Assembly (NCBI RefSeq): GCF_007833795.1
Contig: NZ_CP032702.1
Span: 62,001-126,000 of the forward strand
DNA length: 64,000 nucleotides
Origin: Candidatus Pantoea soli
GTDB lineage: Bacteria > Pseudomonadota > Gammaproteobacteria > Enterobacterales > Enterobacteriaceae
Direction: 5' to 3'
Shown piece after piece: positions 36,270 to 44,971 of this stretch. The notes under the pieces are model-generated. The model had not been told where the DNA came from. It was given only the letters and a program-made list of their open reading frames with translations, and searched no databases. Position numbers and translations under genes: made by a program. Numbering within the stretch: the first letter of the stretch is position 1; every line of letters starts with the position of its first letter.

Positions 36270-39200
36270 ATGAAAAAACATCGGATAAGTGCCGGTATTC
36301 ATCAGGCGCTGCTGCTGGGCGGCGCGCTGGCATTCACTGCGCCACTGCTGGCGGCAGAGAGCAGCAACCCTGCACTGCAGGCGCTGTTCGACCAGGCTGC
36401 CTACTGGCACCAGAAGGCGCATGACGATCTGGCCAACGCCGCGCTGCAGAAGGTGCTGATGGTTGAACCCGCTAACCCCCAGGCGTTATACCTGCTGGCG
36501 CTTTATTCGCAGCAGGGCGGCAACAATGCAGAAGCCGCGCAGTGGCGTGCGCGCCTCAGTGCCGCTTCACCCAACGATCCGCATCTCAGCGAGCTGGATA
36601 ACGCGCGGCAGATACAGCATATCCCGCAGGCCCAGCTGGCGCTGGCGCGTCAGCAGGCACGCAGCGGCAATATCGCGGCGGCGCTGCAAACCTGGCGTAA
36701 TACCTTCAGCGGCAACGAACCGCCACCCGGTGTGGCGGCGGAATACTACCTGACCATGGCCGGTGACCGCGCGCTGTTGCCGCAGGCGGTGGATGCGCTA
36801 CAGCAGTTCGCTGCCGCGCATCCGCAGGATACCGGGGCAAAGCTGGCGCTGGGCAAGGCGCTGACGTATCAGGAAACCACCCGTCGTCAGGGCATTGCCC
36901 TGCTGGCGGGCATGGCGGATGGCAATCCGGAGGCGGATCGCTCCCTGCGCCAGGCGCTGCTGTGGCTGGCACCGCAGGCTGCCGATGCTGCACTGTACCA
37001 GACCTGGCAGCAGCGTCACCCGCAGGATAACGCGGTGCTGGAGTACTACCGGAAAAACGTCGGCGGCGCCGAGAAAGGGGCGGGCTTCAGCGCGCTGAAC
37101 AGCGGGGATGTCAGCAACGCGCAAACCAGCTTCGAAAAAGTGCTGCAGGCGAATCCGCAGGATGCCGATGCCCTGGCCGGCCTGGGATACGTGGCGCAGC
37201 GTGCCGGGCGCTATGCAGAAGCGGCGGATTACCTGACCCGCGCCGCGCAAATGGGCGGCGATCAGAGCCAGACGCGTCAGCAGCAGGCCGAAGATGCGCG
37301 TTTTTACGCGCAGCTGGCCAGCGCGCAGCAGGCGCTGAAAAACGGTGACAGCGCCGGTGCGCTGGCGCTGAGCGAACCGCTGACGCAGGCCAGTGGTGAA
37401 AAAGGCGTGGCCGCGAAACTGTTCCGCGCCGATGTCCTGCGCCGCAGCAATCAGCCTGAGCAGGCAGAGCAGACCTATCGCGCTATCCTGCAGAGCGACG
37501 CCGAAAACCGCAGCGCCCGGGAAGGCTTATTCTACGTGCTGCGGCAGCAGAACCGCAGCGCTGAAGCCAGCACGCTGCTGGACTCGCTGCCACAAAGCGT
37601 GCGCCAGAGCGTGGCGCCGCGCGGCAGCAGCAGCGATCCGCTGCGTGCGCAGGCAAAACGTCTGCTGGCGGCAGGCGACACCCGCGCGGCCATCGCCACG
37701 CTGAACAGCGCCATACAGCGTTATCCTGCTGACGGCTGGCTGCGTCTCGATCTGGCGCGCCTCTACCGCGCCCGGGGCGATAACATGATGGCGGCAACGG
37801 TGATGCAGCCGGTGATGCGCAGCGGTGCCGGCCTCAGCGAGCTGTATGCCGGTGCGCTGAATGCCAGCGAAAGCGGCGCCTGGCAGCAGGCCAGCCAGCT
37901 GCTGGCTCGCATTCCTGATGCCAGTAAAAACCGCGACATGCGCGAACTGGCACAGCGCGTCAACTTTAATCTGCAGATGGCTACCGCCGATCAGTATCTG
38001 GCGCAGGGCGCGAACGCCGCCGCGGCAAACACGCTGCGCGCGCTGGCGGCCGCGCCGCCTGCGAATCCGGTCGATGCCGGCAATCTGGCCCAAAAGCTGG
38101 CAAAAGCCGGCGATCTCACCCGCGCGGTGGCGGTGGTGCAGAGCAATATGCAGCGCGGCGTACAGGGCAATGCCGGCGATTATGCCGCGCAGATCGCCGT
38201 GCTGAACCAGGCGGGTCTGAGCGATGACGCGCAGCGCTTTCTCAACAGCCCGGAACTGCAGGCACGCAGTACGCCGGCTCAGCTGGCGGGGATCCGCAAC
38301 GGTTATCTGATCAACGAGGTCGATCGCCTGCGTGAGCAGAGACAGTATGCCGCCGCGTACGACAAGCTGGTGGGCGCACTGCAGCACGATCCGCAGAACC
38401 GCGATCTGATGTTCGCCATGGCGCGCCTGTATCAGTCCGGCCGGATGAACAAAGAGGCGGGCGTGGTGTATGACTACCTGATGACGCAGGATACGCCGAC
38501 GCAGGATGCGCGCACTGGCGCGATCGATGTGGCGCTGGCGCAGCATGATGTCAGCAAAGCCAATGGCCTGACGCGCGGCCTGAAAGAGGAGCAGACGCCA
38601 GCCCGCCTGCTGCTGCTGGCCCGCGTGGCGGAAGCCAACGGCGAGCACAGCCTGGCGATACGCTATCTGCGCACCGCGCGGGCGCAGCTCACCGGTCTGG
38701 CGGGGGCACAGACCGGCAGTGTGCCGGTGGCGGGTGGTCTGGTACTGGCCGACAATCCGTTTATCAATCGCGGTGCGTCACCGGTCACCGCTTCCCCATC
38801 CGCGGCGGGCGTGGTGATGCCGTGGCAGACAGCCCCGGCGGCCCACACCGCAGAAAACACCACGCTGGCGGCCAGTTCGCCAGCCGTGCAACAAAGCCAG
38901 ACGCTGCGCCAGATTGACAGCATGATGGCTGACCTGCAGGAAAAAACCGGCACCTGGGCGCAGGGGCAGATGCAGGTACGCGGTCGCGACGGCGAATCGG
39001 GCCTGAGCAAGCTGACCGAAGCCAAAGCGCCGCTGACATTCTCAACCGTGCCTTTTGGCGAGTCGCGGTTTGATTTTACGCTGACGCCGGTATCGCTCAC
39101 CGCCGGCAGCGCCGCCGGCGATGCGTGGCGGCGCTTCGGCAGCAATGCGCTGGTACAGGGCAAGGTGGTGGCCGCCGGCGCGGCCAGCGTCAACGATGCG

Positions 39201-40070
39201 CCCTCAGCCAGTACCGATGCGCAGAAGGCGTCTGGCGTAGAGCTGAACATGGCACTCAAAGGCGACAGCTACCGTATCGACCTCGGCAGCACGCCGCTGG
39301 GCCAGGATCTGACGACGCTGGTGGGAGGCGTGCAGTGGTCGCCGAAGCTGACCGATTTCCTTACGCTGATCCTGACCGGTGAGCGCCGCGCCATGACCGA
39401 TAGCCTGCTCTCCTATGTGGGCGCTGAAGATAAAACCAGCGGCAAGCGGTGGGGTCAGGTCACGAAGAACGGCGCGAACGCGCTGCTGAGCTATGACAAC
39501 GGTGACGCCGGCTTTTACGCGGGCGGTGGCGCTTACCGCTATGAGGGCGAAAACGTTGCCAGCAACAATAGCGTGCAGGCGACCGCGGGTGCCTATCTGC
39601 GGCCGTTCCACGGTGACGATCGCGAACTGAAGGTGGGGATGAGCCTGTCGTGGATGGACTTCTCGAAAAACCTGAGTTACTTCAGCTACGGCCAGGGCGG
39701 CTACTTCAGCCCGCAGAACTATGCGGCCATCTCCTTCCCGATCGACTTCAGCCGCAAATTTGACGATCTGAAGGTCAATGTCGGCGGCTCGGTGGGTTAT
39801 CAGTCCTACAGTCAGGATAAGAGTGCGTATTTCCCGAACGATCCAACGCTGCAATCCCAGCTGCAAACGCTGGCCGACGGCGGCTTCGTGAAAAGCGCCT
39901 ACTACAGCGGCGGCAGCAAAAACGGTATCGGTTATAACCTGCACGCCGGTGCCGATTATAAGGTCAGTAAAGATGTGACCGTGGGCGGCCAGCTGGGCTA
40001 CGACACCTTTGGCGACTACAACGAGAGCACAGCCAGCCTGTACTTCCGTTATCTGTTTGGAGATCACTAA
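36270..40070 (+). CDS. bcsC: Cellulose export protein BcsC (first operon)
   Basis: A 1266-residue outer-membrane secretin-like exporter. Signal peptide (to about residue 30), a long array of TPR motifs through about residue 800 (for example NPQDADALAGLGYVAQRAGR), a Pro/Ala/Thr-rich linker (about 815-900) and a C-terminal beta-barrel ending LYFRYLFGDH with a terminal aromatic-type strand. It passes cellulose through the outer membrane. It ends with TAATG overlap into bcsD, and has AAGGAT just before the start. Confidence 0.94.
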   Translation: MKKHRISAGIHQALLLGGALAFTAPLLAAESSNPALQALFDQAAYWHQKAHDDLANAALQKVLMVEPANPQALYLLALYSQQGGNNAEAAQWRARLSAASPNDPHLSELDNARQIQHIPQAQLALARQQARSGNIAAALQTWRNTFSGNEPPPGVAAEYYLTMAGDRALLPQAVDALQQFAAAHPQDTGAKLALGKALTYQETTRRQGIALLAGMADGNPEADRSLRQALLWLAPQAADAALYQTWQQRHPQDNAVLEYYRKNVGGAEKGAGFSALNSGDVSNAQTSFEKVLQANPQDADALAGLGYVAQRAGRYAEAADYLTRAAQMGGDQSQTRQQQAEDARFYAQLASAQQALKNGDSAGALALSEPLTQASGEKGVAAKLFRADVLRRSNQPEQAEQTYRAILQSDAENRSAREGLFYVLRQQNRSAEASTLLDSLPQSVRQSVAPRGSSSDPLRAQAKRLLAAGDTRAAIATLNSAIQRYPADGWLRLDLARLYRARGDNMMAATVMQPVMRSGAGLSELYAGALNASESGAWQQASQLLARIPDASKNRDMRELAQRVNFNLQMATADQYLAQGANAAAANTLRALAAAPPANPVDAGNLAQKLAKAGDLTRAVAVVQSNMQRGVQGNAGDYAAQIAVLNQAGLSDDAQRFLNSPELQARSTPAQLAGIRNGYLINEVDRLREQRQYAAAYDKLVGALQHDPQNRDLMFAMARLYQSGRMNKEAGVVYDYLMTQDTPTQDARTGAIDVALAQHDVSKANGLTRGLKEEQTPARLLLLARVAEANGEHSLAIRYLRTARAQLTGLAGAQTGSVPVAGGLVLADNPFINRGASPVTASPSAAGVVMPWQTAPAAHTAENTTLAASSPAVQQSQTLRQIDSMMADLQEKTGTWAQGQMQVRGRDGESGLSKLTEAKAPLTFSTVPFGESRFDFTLTPVSLTAGSAAGDAWRRFGSNALVQGKVVAAGAASVNDAPSASTDAQKASGVELNMALKGDSYRIDLGSTPLGQDLTTLVGGVQWSPKLTDFLTLILTGERRAMTDSLLSYVGAEDKTSGKRWGQVTKNGANALLSYDNGDAGFYAGGGAYRYEGENVASNNSVQATAGAYLRPFHGDDRELKVGMSLSWMDFSKNLSYFSYGQGGYFSPQNYAAISFPIDFSRKFDDLKVNVGGSVGYQSYSQDKSAYFPNDPTLQSQLQTLADGGFVKSAYYSGGSKNGIGYNLHAGADYKVSKDVTVGGQLGYDTFGDYNESTASLYFRYLFGDH

Positions 40071-40516
40071 TGAGCGAGCAACAGGCCGCGCGTGCCAGCC
40101 ATCCGCACCAGCCAGGCTGGTTTGATCTGGTCAGCGTGATGATTGAAAGTATGCTGGACAATGCCGGCGAGGAAGCGGAAGGTTTCCTCACCGGCACGGG
40201 TGAATTGCTGGGGGCACGCTATCCTTTGCCTGAGGCGCGCACCGTGCAGGATCTGGAACGGGAGATGAACCTGCAGCTGGCGCGCTTCAACTGGGGCTTT
40301 GTGCAGCTGCAGCCGCTGGAAAATGCGCTTCTGCTGCAGCACCATGCGCTGCCGCAGGGCGACAGCAGTCTGACGGCGGCCCGCTGGCAGCGGGCGCTCA
40401 GCGCGGTGCTGGCGGGGCTGTATGCCTGCTGGCTGCGGGCACAGGGAGGCAGCGCGACGGTGCCGCTTACGTTTGAAAAAATCGACGGCGGTGCGCTGCA
40501 CTACCGTTATCAATAG
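40070..40516 (+). CDS. bcsD: BcsD, cellulose crystallisation subunit
   Basis: A 148-residue BcsD/AxCeSD-family protein (PGWFDLVSVMIESMLDNAGE ... RFNWGFVQLQPLENALLLQH). In Komagataeibacter the octameric BcsD arranges glucan chains in the periplasm or at the synthase to help crystallise cellulose. No clear signal peptide here. Its presence defines this as a bcsD-type operon, absent from E. coli. Start overlaps the bcsC stop. Confidence 0.88.
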   Translation: MSEQQAARASHPHQPGWFDLVSVMIESMLDNAGEEAEGFLTGTGELLGARYPLPEARTVQDLEREMNLQLARFNWGFVQLQPLENALLLQHHALPQGDSSLTAARWQRALSAVLAGLYACWLRAQGGSATVPLTFEKIDGGALHYRYQ

Positions 40517-40525
40517 GATGCTGTG

Positions 40526-41530
40526 ATGAAAATGATGCGCTTATGGCGTCAGTGGATGCTCTGTTTCATGGTGATGTGCTTTAGTGCGCAGGCAGCCGCC
40601 GACGGCTGGAGTACCTATAAAAGCCGTTTTATGCGCGACGATGGCCGCATTATCGATACGGCAAACAACAATGTCAGCCATACGGAAGGTCAGGGCTACG
40701 GTATGTTACTGGCGGTGGCCAATAACGATCGCGCCACCTTTGATCGGCTGTGGCAGTGGACGCGCACGCATCTGCGTAATCCACAAAACGATCTGTTCTG
40801 GTGGCGCTATACGCCGGACGCGAGCGATCCGGTTGCCGATAAGAATGATGCCGCCGACGGGAACGTGCTGATCGCCTGGGCACTGCAGCGCGCGGCGCAG
40901 AAGTGGGGTGGTGATTATCAGCAGGCGTCCGATCGTATTCAGCGTGCGGTGGTGAAGCACACGGTGATCAGCTATGCCGGCTATACCGTCATGCTGCCGG
41001 GTGCGCAGGGCTTCAACAAAACCAGCTATGTGGTGCTGAATCCCTCTTACTTCCTGTTTACCGCATGGCGCGAGTTTGCCCGGCACAGCCATCTGCGCGT
41101 GTGGAACAGCCTGATCGACGACGGCATGACGCTGCTGGGTAAAATGCAGTTTGGTAAAACCGGGCTGCCGCTGGACTGGGTGGCGCTGAACGCCGATGGA
41201 TCGCTGGCCCCGGCGCTGGGGTACTCAAACCGCTTCAGCTATGACGCCATTCGCGTGCCGCTGAATATCTGGTGGTACGATCCGCAAAGCCTGCGTCTGG
41301 TGCCGTTCCAGCGCGTCTGGCAGGGCTATCCCCGGCAGAGCACGCCAGCCTGGTTTGATGTGCTCGCCAATACGCCGGCCCCCTATAACATGGACGGCGG
41401 GCTGACGGCGGTGCGCGATCTGACGCTGAATGAAACCCGATATCTGACCGACCAGCTCACCCCGCAGCAGAACTACTTCTCTGCCAGCCTGCAGTTGCTG
41501 ACCTGGCTGGCGTATCAGGAGAAGCACTAA
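40526..41530 (+). CDS. bcsZ: BcsZ, periplasmic endo-beta-1,4-glucanase (GH8)
   Basis: A 334-residue glycoside hydrolase family 8 enzyme with a signal peptide (WMLCFMVMCFSAQAAA, mature DGWSTYKSRF). The catalytic acid is the glutamate in SHTEGQGYGM, the base the aspartate in NRFSYDAIRVP. It trims cellulose in the periplasm, needed for normal export. The ATG at 40526 has AGGA seven bases upstream; the GTG at 40523 is an alternative. It is the last gene of the first operon and the only bcsZ in the window, although in E. coli bcsZ lies between bcsB and bcsC. Confidence 0.95.
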   Translation: MKMMRLWRQWMLCFMVMCFSAQAAADGWSTYKSRFMRDDGRIIDTANNNVSHTEGQGYGMLLAVANNDRATFDRLWQWTRTHLRNPQNDLFWWRYTPDASDPVADKNDAADGNVLIAWALQRAAQKWGGDYQQASDRIQRAVVKHTVISYAGYTVMLPGAQGFNKTSYVVLNPSYFLFTAWREFARHSHLRVWNSLIDDGMTLLGKMQFGKTGLPLDWVALNADGSLAPALGYSNRFSYDAIRVPLNIWWYDPQSLRLVPFQRVWQGYPRQSTPAWFDVLANTPAPYNMDGGLTAVRDLTLNETRYLTDQLTPQQNYFSASLQLLTWLAYQEKH

Positions 41531-41542
41531 CCGCTGCGACAC

Positions 41543-41569
41543 CGGCGGACGGGCTGCTGACGTCCGCCG
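41543..41569. terminator. Hairpin between the two convergent cellulose operons
   Basis: CGGCGGACG (41543-41551) and CGTCCGCCG (41561-41569) form a perfect 9-bp stem in the 54-bp gap between bcsZ and the second bcsC. It lacks a T-run, so termination in both directions is inferred from its position. Confidence 0.6.
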
Positions 41570-41584
41570 ATCCGCTTTCCGGCG

Positions 41585-44500
41585 TTATTTAAAGCTGGCG
41601 TAAGGCACCAGCGGCTGCGGCGGCAGATCGAGATCGCCGTTCCAGCCCGCCATTGAGTAGCGCAGATAAATCAGGCCGTGGCTCGGGGTGTAATCTTTCG
41701 CCTGCTGAATATCCATCGCCAGCCCCACCGACCAGTGCGGGGTAATACGCCGCTCCACGGTGGCCTGCAGGGTATAACCGAAACCACTGCCGCTGCTGCT
41801 GGCAGAAACCGGGTTGGACGCCAGCGTGAAGCCCGGATTGACCGGATAGCGCGCCTGCCCGGCGGTACGCGAGCGTGACCATGAGACGGAGCCGCCAAGG
41901 TCAAACGACCAATTCTCCGTGCGCTGTCGCCAGGTCAGCGGCACCGCCAGCGAGAAATACTGCTGCGGGCTGTAATAGCCGCCCTGACCAAAGGTGTAAT
42001 CACTTAAATCCTTCTGGTAATGCCACAGCATACTGTTCAGGCCGATAGTGGCGCGCTGATTATCCGCGTTAATCAGCTTGTAGTAATACCCCGCCATCAG
42101 CCGTTCACGGCTGTTATCCGCCACGTTCTCCCCGCTGATCTGATGCGCGCTGATATCCGCCCATACGCCGTGTGCGCCGCCTTTGTCGTAGCTCAGGCCG
42201 ATGCCGCCGCCGGTTGCCACCACGCCGCCCCAGGTTTTCCCGCCATTGGTGGCGGGATCGCTCGCACCGGCGAAGGCCAGCAGCGAGCTGGAGATCGGCC
42301 GGCGTGACGCGGTGAAGGTCACGCCCAGATCGTCAACGTCCGTTTTCCAGCTCACGCCGCCTGTCCAGTTGGTCACGGTGAAGCCCAGCGGCGTCGTGCC
42401 AATATCGGCGGACCAGCGATCGTTCTGCCAGCCGACGCCAAGCGCCGTGCCGGTATCGCGCTGGGTAAAGTCGCGGCGACAGCCACCGGCGCTGGCATCA
42501 TTACAGCTGCCAAACAGCGCGCTATGGCTGTTATCCGTGGTGCTGAAAGTGCCTGCCGAGACCTGCACCTGATCGACGCGGACAAAGCCGCGCCCGTCAG
42601 CCAGCGGCGTCTCAGCCTGCAGCATCGTGGTGTGTGCGGTAAAATCGGATGTGCCGCCGTTGCCTTTATCGCGGGAGTAGTCCTGCTCCAGCGTCACCGT
42701 GGTGTCCTGCCGGCGATAGAGGTCGGCAGCATCGCTGCGAATGCTGCGTTTCAGCCAGTCATCCGCTGGCTGATTGCGCGTCAGACGGGTGTAGTCTGCA
42801 CCGGAGGCCGGCACCGCCGGGGTGATGGCGCTGGCGACCATCGCCAGCCGGTAATCCTGCTGTGCCTGGTCAGGCTGCTGCTGCTGCGCTTCCAGCCGTG
42901 CAGCATCGCGATACACCAGCGCCTTCTCCTGCGAGGGTGCCGTCTTCTCCGCCAGACGTTTCAGCGCGGTAAACCGCTGCTGCGCCTGCACAGGGTCGCC
43001 GCTGTTCTGCCACGCGAGGGCAATGCGGCGGCCCGTATTGAGGCTTTGCGGCGCTCCGGGCTCGGGCAGAGTGGCCAGGGCGTGGCGCGCCTCTGCCGGA
43101 CGCTGCAGCGCCAGCAGGGCTTCAATGCGCCCGAGCGCCGCGTCACTGTTCCGGTTATCCTGCTGCAGAATATGCTGATAACCGGCCAGCGCACTGCGTG
43201 CATCGCCCCGTTCCAGCGCCCAGTCGGCCAGCAGCATGTCGCGACGCACGGAAGCGGGCTGCTGCTGCAGCAGCGCCAGCGCCGCCGGTTCGTCACCGCG
43301 CTCGCGCAGCGCACTGGCCTGCGCAAACACTTTATCCTGCGTCAGCCGCTGATTCAGCTCACGCATGTTGTTATCCCAGCGCGCTTCCGGCAGGCGGTGC
43401 AGCACCGCCAGCGCGGCATCATCCTGATTATCTGACGACAGCCACAGCGCCTGGACATAGTACGCGGCCGGGTCCTGCGGATGCTGGCGGACCAGCGTTT
43501 CCATTAGCTGTGCGCCCTGCGCTGCCGCGCCGCTGTTACGCAGCGCGCCGGCGAAACGCCAGGCCAGCCAGACATCGTCCGGGCTGTTCTGCCACGCCTG
43601 GCGATAGTACGTGGCGGCCTGCGCCCACTCTCCCTGCTGCGCCAGTGCGTCGGCCTGCGCCAGCACTTCGCTGTTGTGCAGATCGGTCAGCCGGCGCTGA
43701 GCGGTGCTGTTGCTTTTGTCGAGACGCAGCGCCTGCTGCCAGAACTGTGTCGCCTGCGCGGCGTTTTTGCGCGCCAGCGCCACGTCGCCCAGGCCGATCA
43801 GTGCCCAGCTGTCCTGACTGTCCAGCGCGCTGGCGCTGCGATACTGATTTTCCGCGCCGGCCAGATCGCCTTTTTTCAGCGCCGCATCGCCGTTATTTAT
43901 CGCCAGCCAGTAGCGATTGGTCTGTAACAGCGACTGCCATTTGCCAATCTGCGTGCTGGCCTGGCCGGCCTGAATCGCTTTCTGCAGCCAGTCGATGGCG
44001 GCGGCGCGGTTATTCGCCCGCGCCTGAGCCTGGCCCATGGCACCCATCAGATCGGCGTCATCGGGATTGGCTTTCAGCGCCGCCTGCAGCGTCGGGATGG
44101 CCTCCGCCCCGGCGCCGTTACTGACCAGCGCCAGCCCGCGCATACGCTGCCGGTAAGCCGGATCGGCCAGCAGTTTTTGCTGCTGTGCCAGCAGTTCCTC
44201 GCCGCGCTGCTGCGCGTCGCCGCTGGTAAACACCTGCAGATACTGCTTCAGGCTGGCGACGGTGGCATCGCTGACCGGCTGATTCTGGATCTGCTGCAGC
44301 CAGAGTTCGGCTGCGGCGTCGCGTCCGCCGTCGCGGTTGGCCAGCTGCCGCAGCTGGCGCAGCGCGTCATCCGGCTGATTTTGCTCAAACGCCATGCGCG
44401 CCAGCTGCAGCTCTACGCCGATGTTGCCGGGATAACGCTGCTCCAGACTTTGCAGCTGCTGGCGGGCAAGCTGCTGCTGTCCGGGCAGACGGGCTACCAG

Positions 44501-44971
44501 CCGCCAGTACTCCAGCGCGGTGTTCACATCGGGAAAGACGCCGTGAAACAGTGCATCCCACGCGGTTCGGGCTTCCTCTATGCGGCCGGCGGTTGCCAGC
44601 AGACGCGCCTGCTGCAACTGCTGTCGGCCTTCATCACTGACCAGCCGCAGGCCGGCTTCCGACTCGCGGGTAGCCGGATCGTCCGGGGCGTTATGTTTCA
44701 GCGTATCCAGCAGCGTCCGGGCTTTGTCGCGATCGCCCTGGCGCAGCGCCATGCGGATTTGTGCTGCCAGCACCTGCGGATTATCCGGGTCAATTTTTTC
44801 CAGCCGGTACAGTGACTGCTGCACCAGGTCATATTTATTGGTCGATTCACCGGTGCGGATTTGCATCAGCAGCCACGCCACCGGCGCCACCTCCGGCCCG
44901 GGGGCGGCGCTGGCAATGCCCGCCAGCGCGCCGCCGATCAGCAGCGCAAGGGGTAACTTATTCATCTTCAT
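41585..44971 (-). CDS. bcsC: Cellulose export protein BcsC (second, E. coli-type operon)
   Basis: A 1128-residue orthologue of E. coli BcsC. Signal peptide (to SAA near residue 23), TPR repeats (NKYDLVQQSLYRLEKIDPDN and onwards to about residue 750) and a C-terminal 16-strand-type barrel ending in LDLPPQPLVPYASFK. The barrel blocks RRPISSSLLAFAGA and YTPSHGLIYLRYSMAGW are near identical to E. coli. It exports phosphoethanolamine cellulose. It overlaps bcsB by 14 bases; an ATG at 44965 is an alternative start. Confidence 0.95.
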   Translation of the reverse strand: MKMNKLPLALLIGGALAGIASAAPGPEVAPVAWLLMQIRTGESTNKYDLVQQSLYRLEKIDPDNPQVLAAQIRMALRQGDRDKARTLLDTLKHNAPDDPATRESEAGLRLVSDEGRQQLQQARLLATAGRIEEARTAWDALFHGVFPDVNTALEYWRLVARLPGQQQLARQQLQSLEQRYPGNIGVELQLARMAFEQNQPDDALRQLRQLANRDGGRDAAAELWLQQIQNQPVSDATVASLKQYLQVFTSGDAQQRGEELLAQQQKLLADPAYRQRMRGLALVSNGAGAEAIPTLQAALKANPDDADLMGAMGQAQARANNRAAAIDWLQKAIQAGQASTQIGKWQSLLQTNRYWLAINNGDAALKKGDLAGAENQYRSASALDSQDSWALIGLGDVALARKNAAQATQFWQQALRLDKSNSTAQRRLTDLHNSEVLAQADALAQQGEWAQAATYYRQAWQNSPDDVWLAWRFAGALRNSGAAAQGAQLMETLVRQHPQDPAAYYVQALWLSSDNQDDAALAVLHRLPEARWDNNMRELNQRLTQDKVFAQASALRERGDEPAALALLQQQPASVRRDMLLADWALERGDARSALAGYQHILQQDNRNSDAALGRIEALLALQRPAEARHALATLPEPGAPQSLNTGRRIALAWQNSGDPVQAQQRFTALKRLAEKTAPSQEKALVYRDAARLEAQQQQPDQAQQDYRLAMVASAITPAVPASGADYTRLTRNQPADDWLKRSIRSDAADLYRRQDTTVTLEQDYSRDKGNGGTSDFTAHTTMLQAETPLADGRGFVRVDQVQVSAGTFSTTDNSHSALFGSCNDASAGGCRRDFTQRDTGTALGVGWQNDRWSADIGTTPLGFTVTNWTGGVSWKTDVDDLGVTFTASRRPISSSLLAFAGASDPATNGGKTWGGVVATGGGIGLSYDKGGAHGVWADISAHQISGENVADNSRERLMAGYYYKLINADNQRATIGLNSMLWHYQKDLSDYTFGQGGYYSPQQYFSLAVPLTWRQRTENWSFDLGGSVSWSRSRTAGQARYPVNPGFTLASNPVSASSSGSGFGYTLQATVERRITPHWSVGLAMDIQQAKDYTPSHGLIYLRYSMAGWNGDLDLPPQPLVPYASFK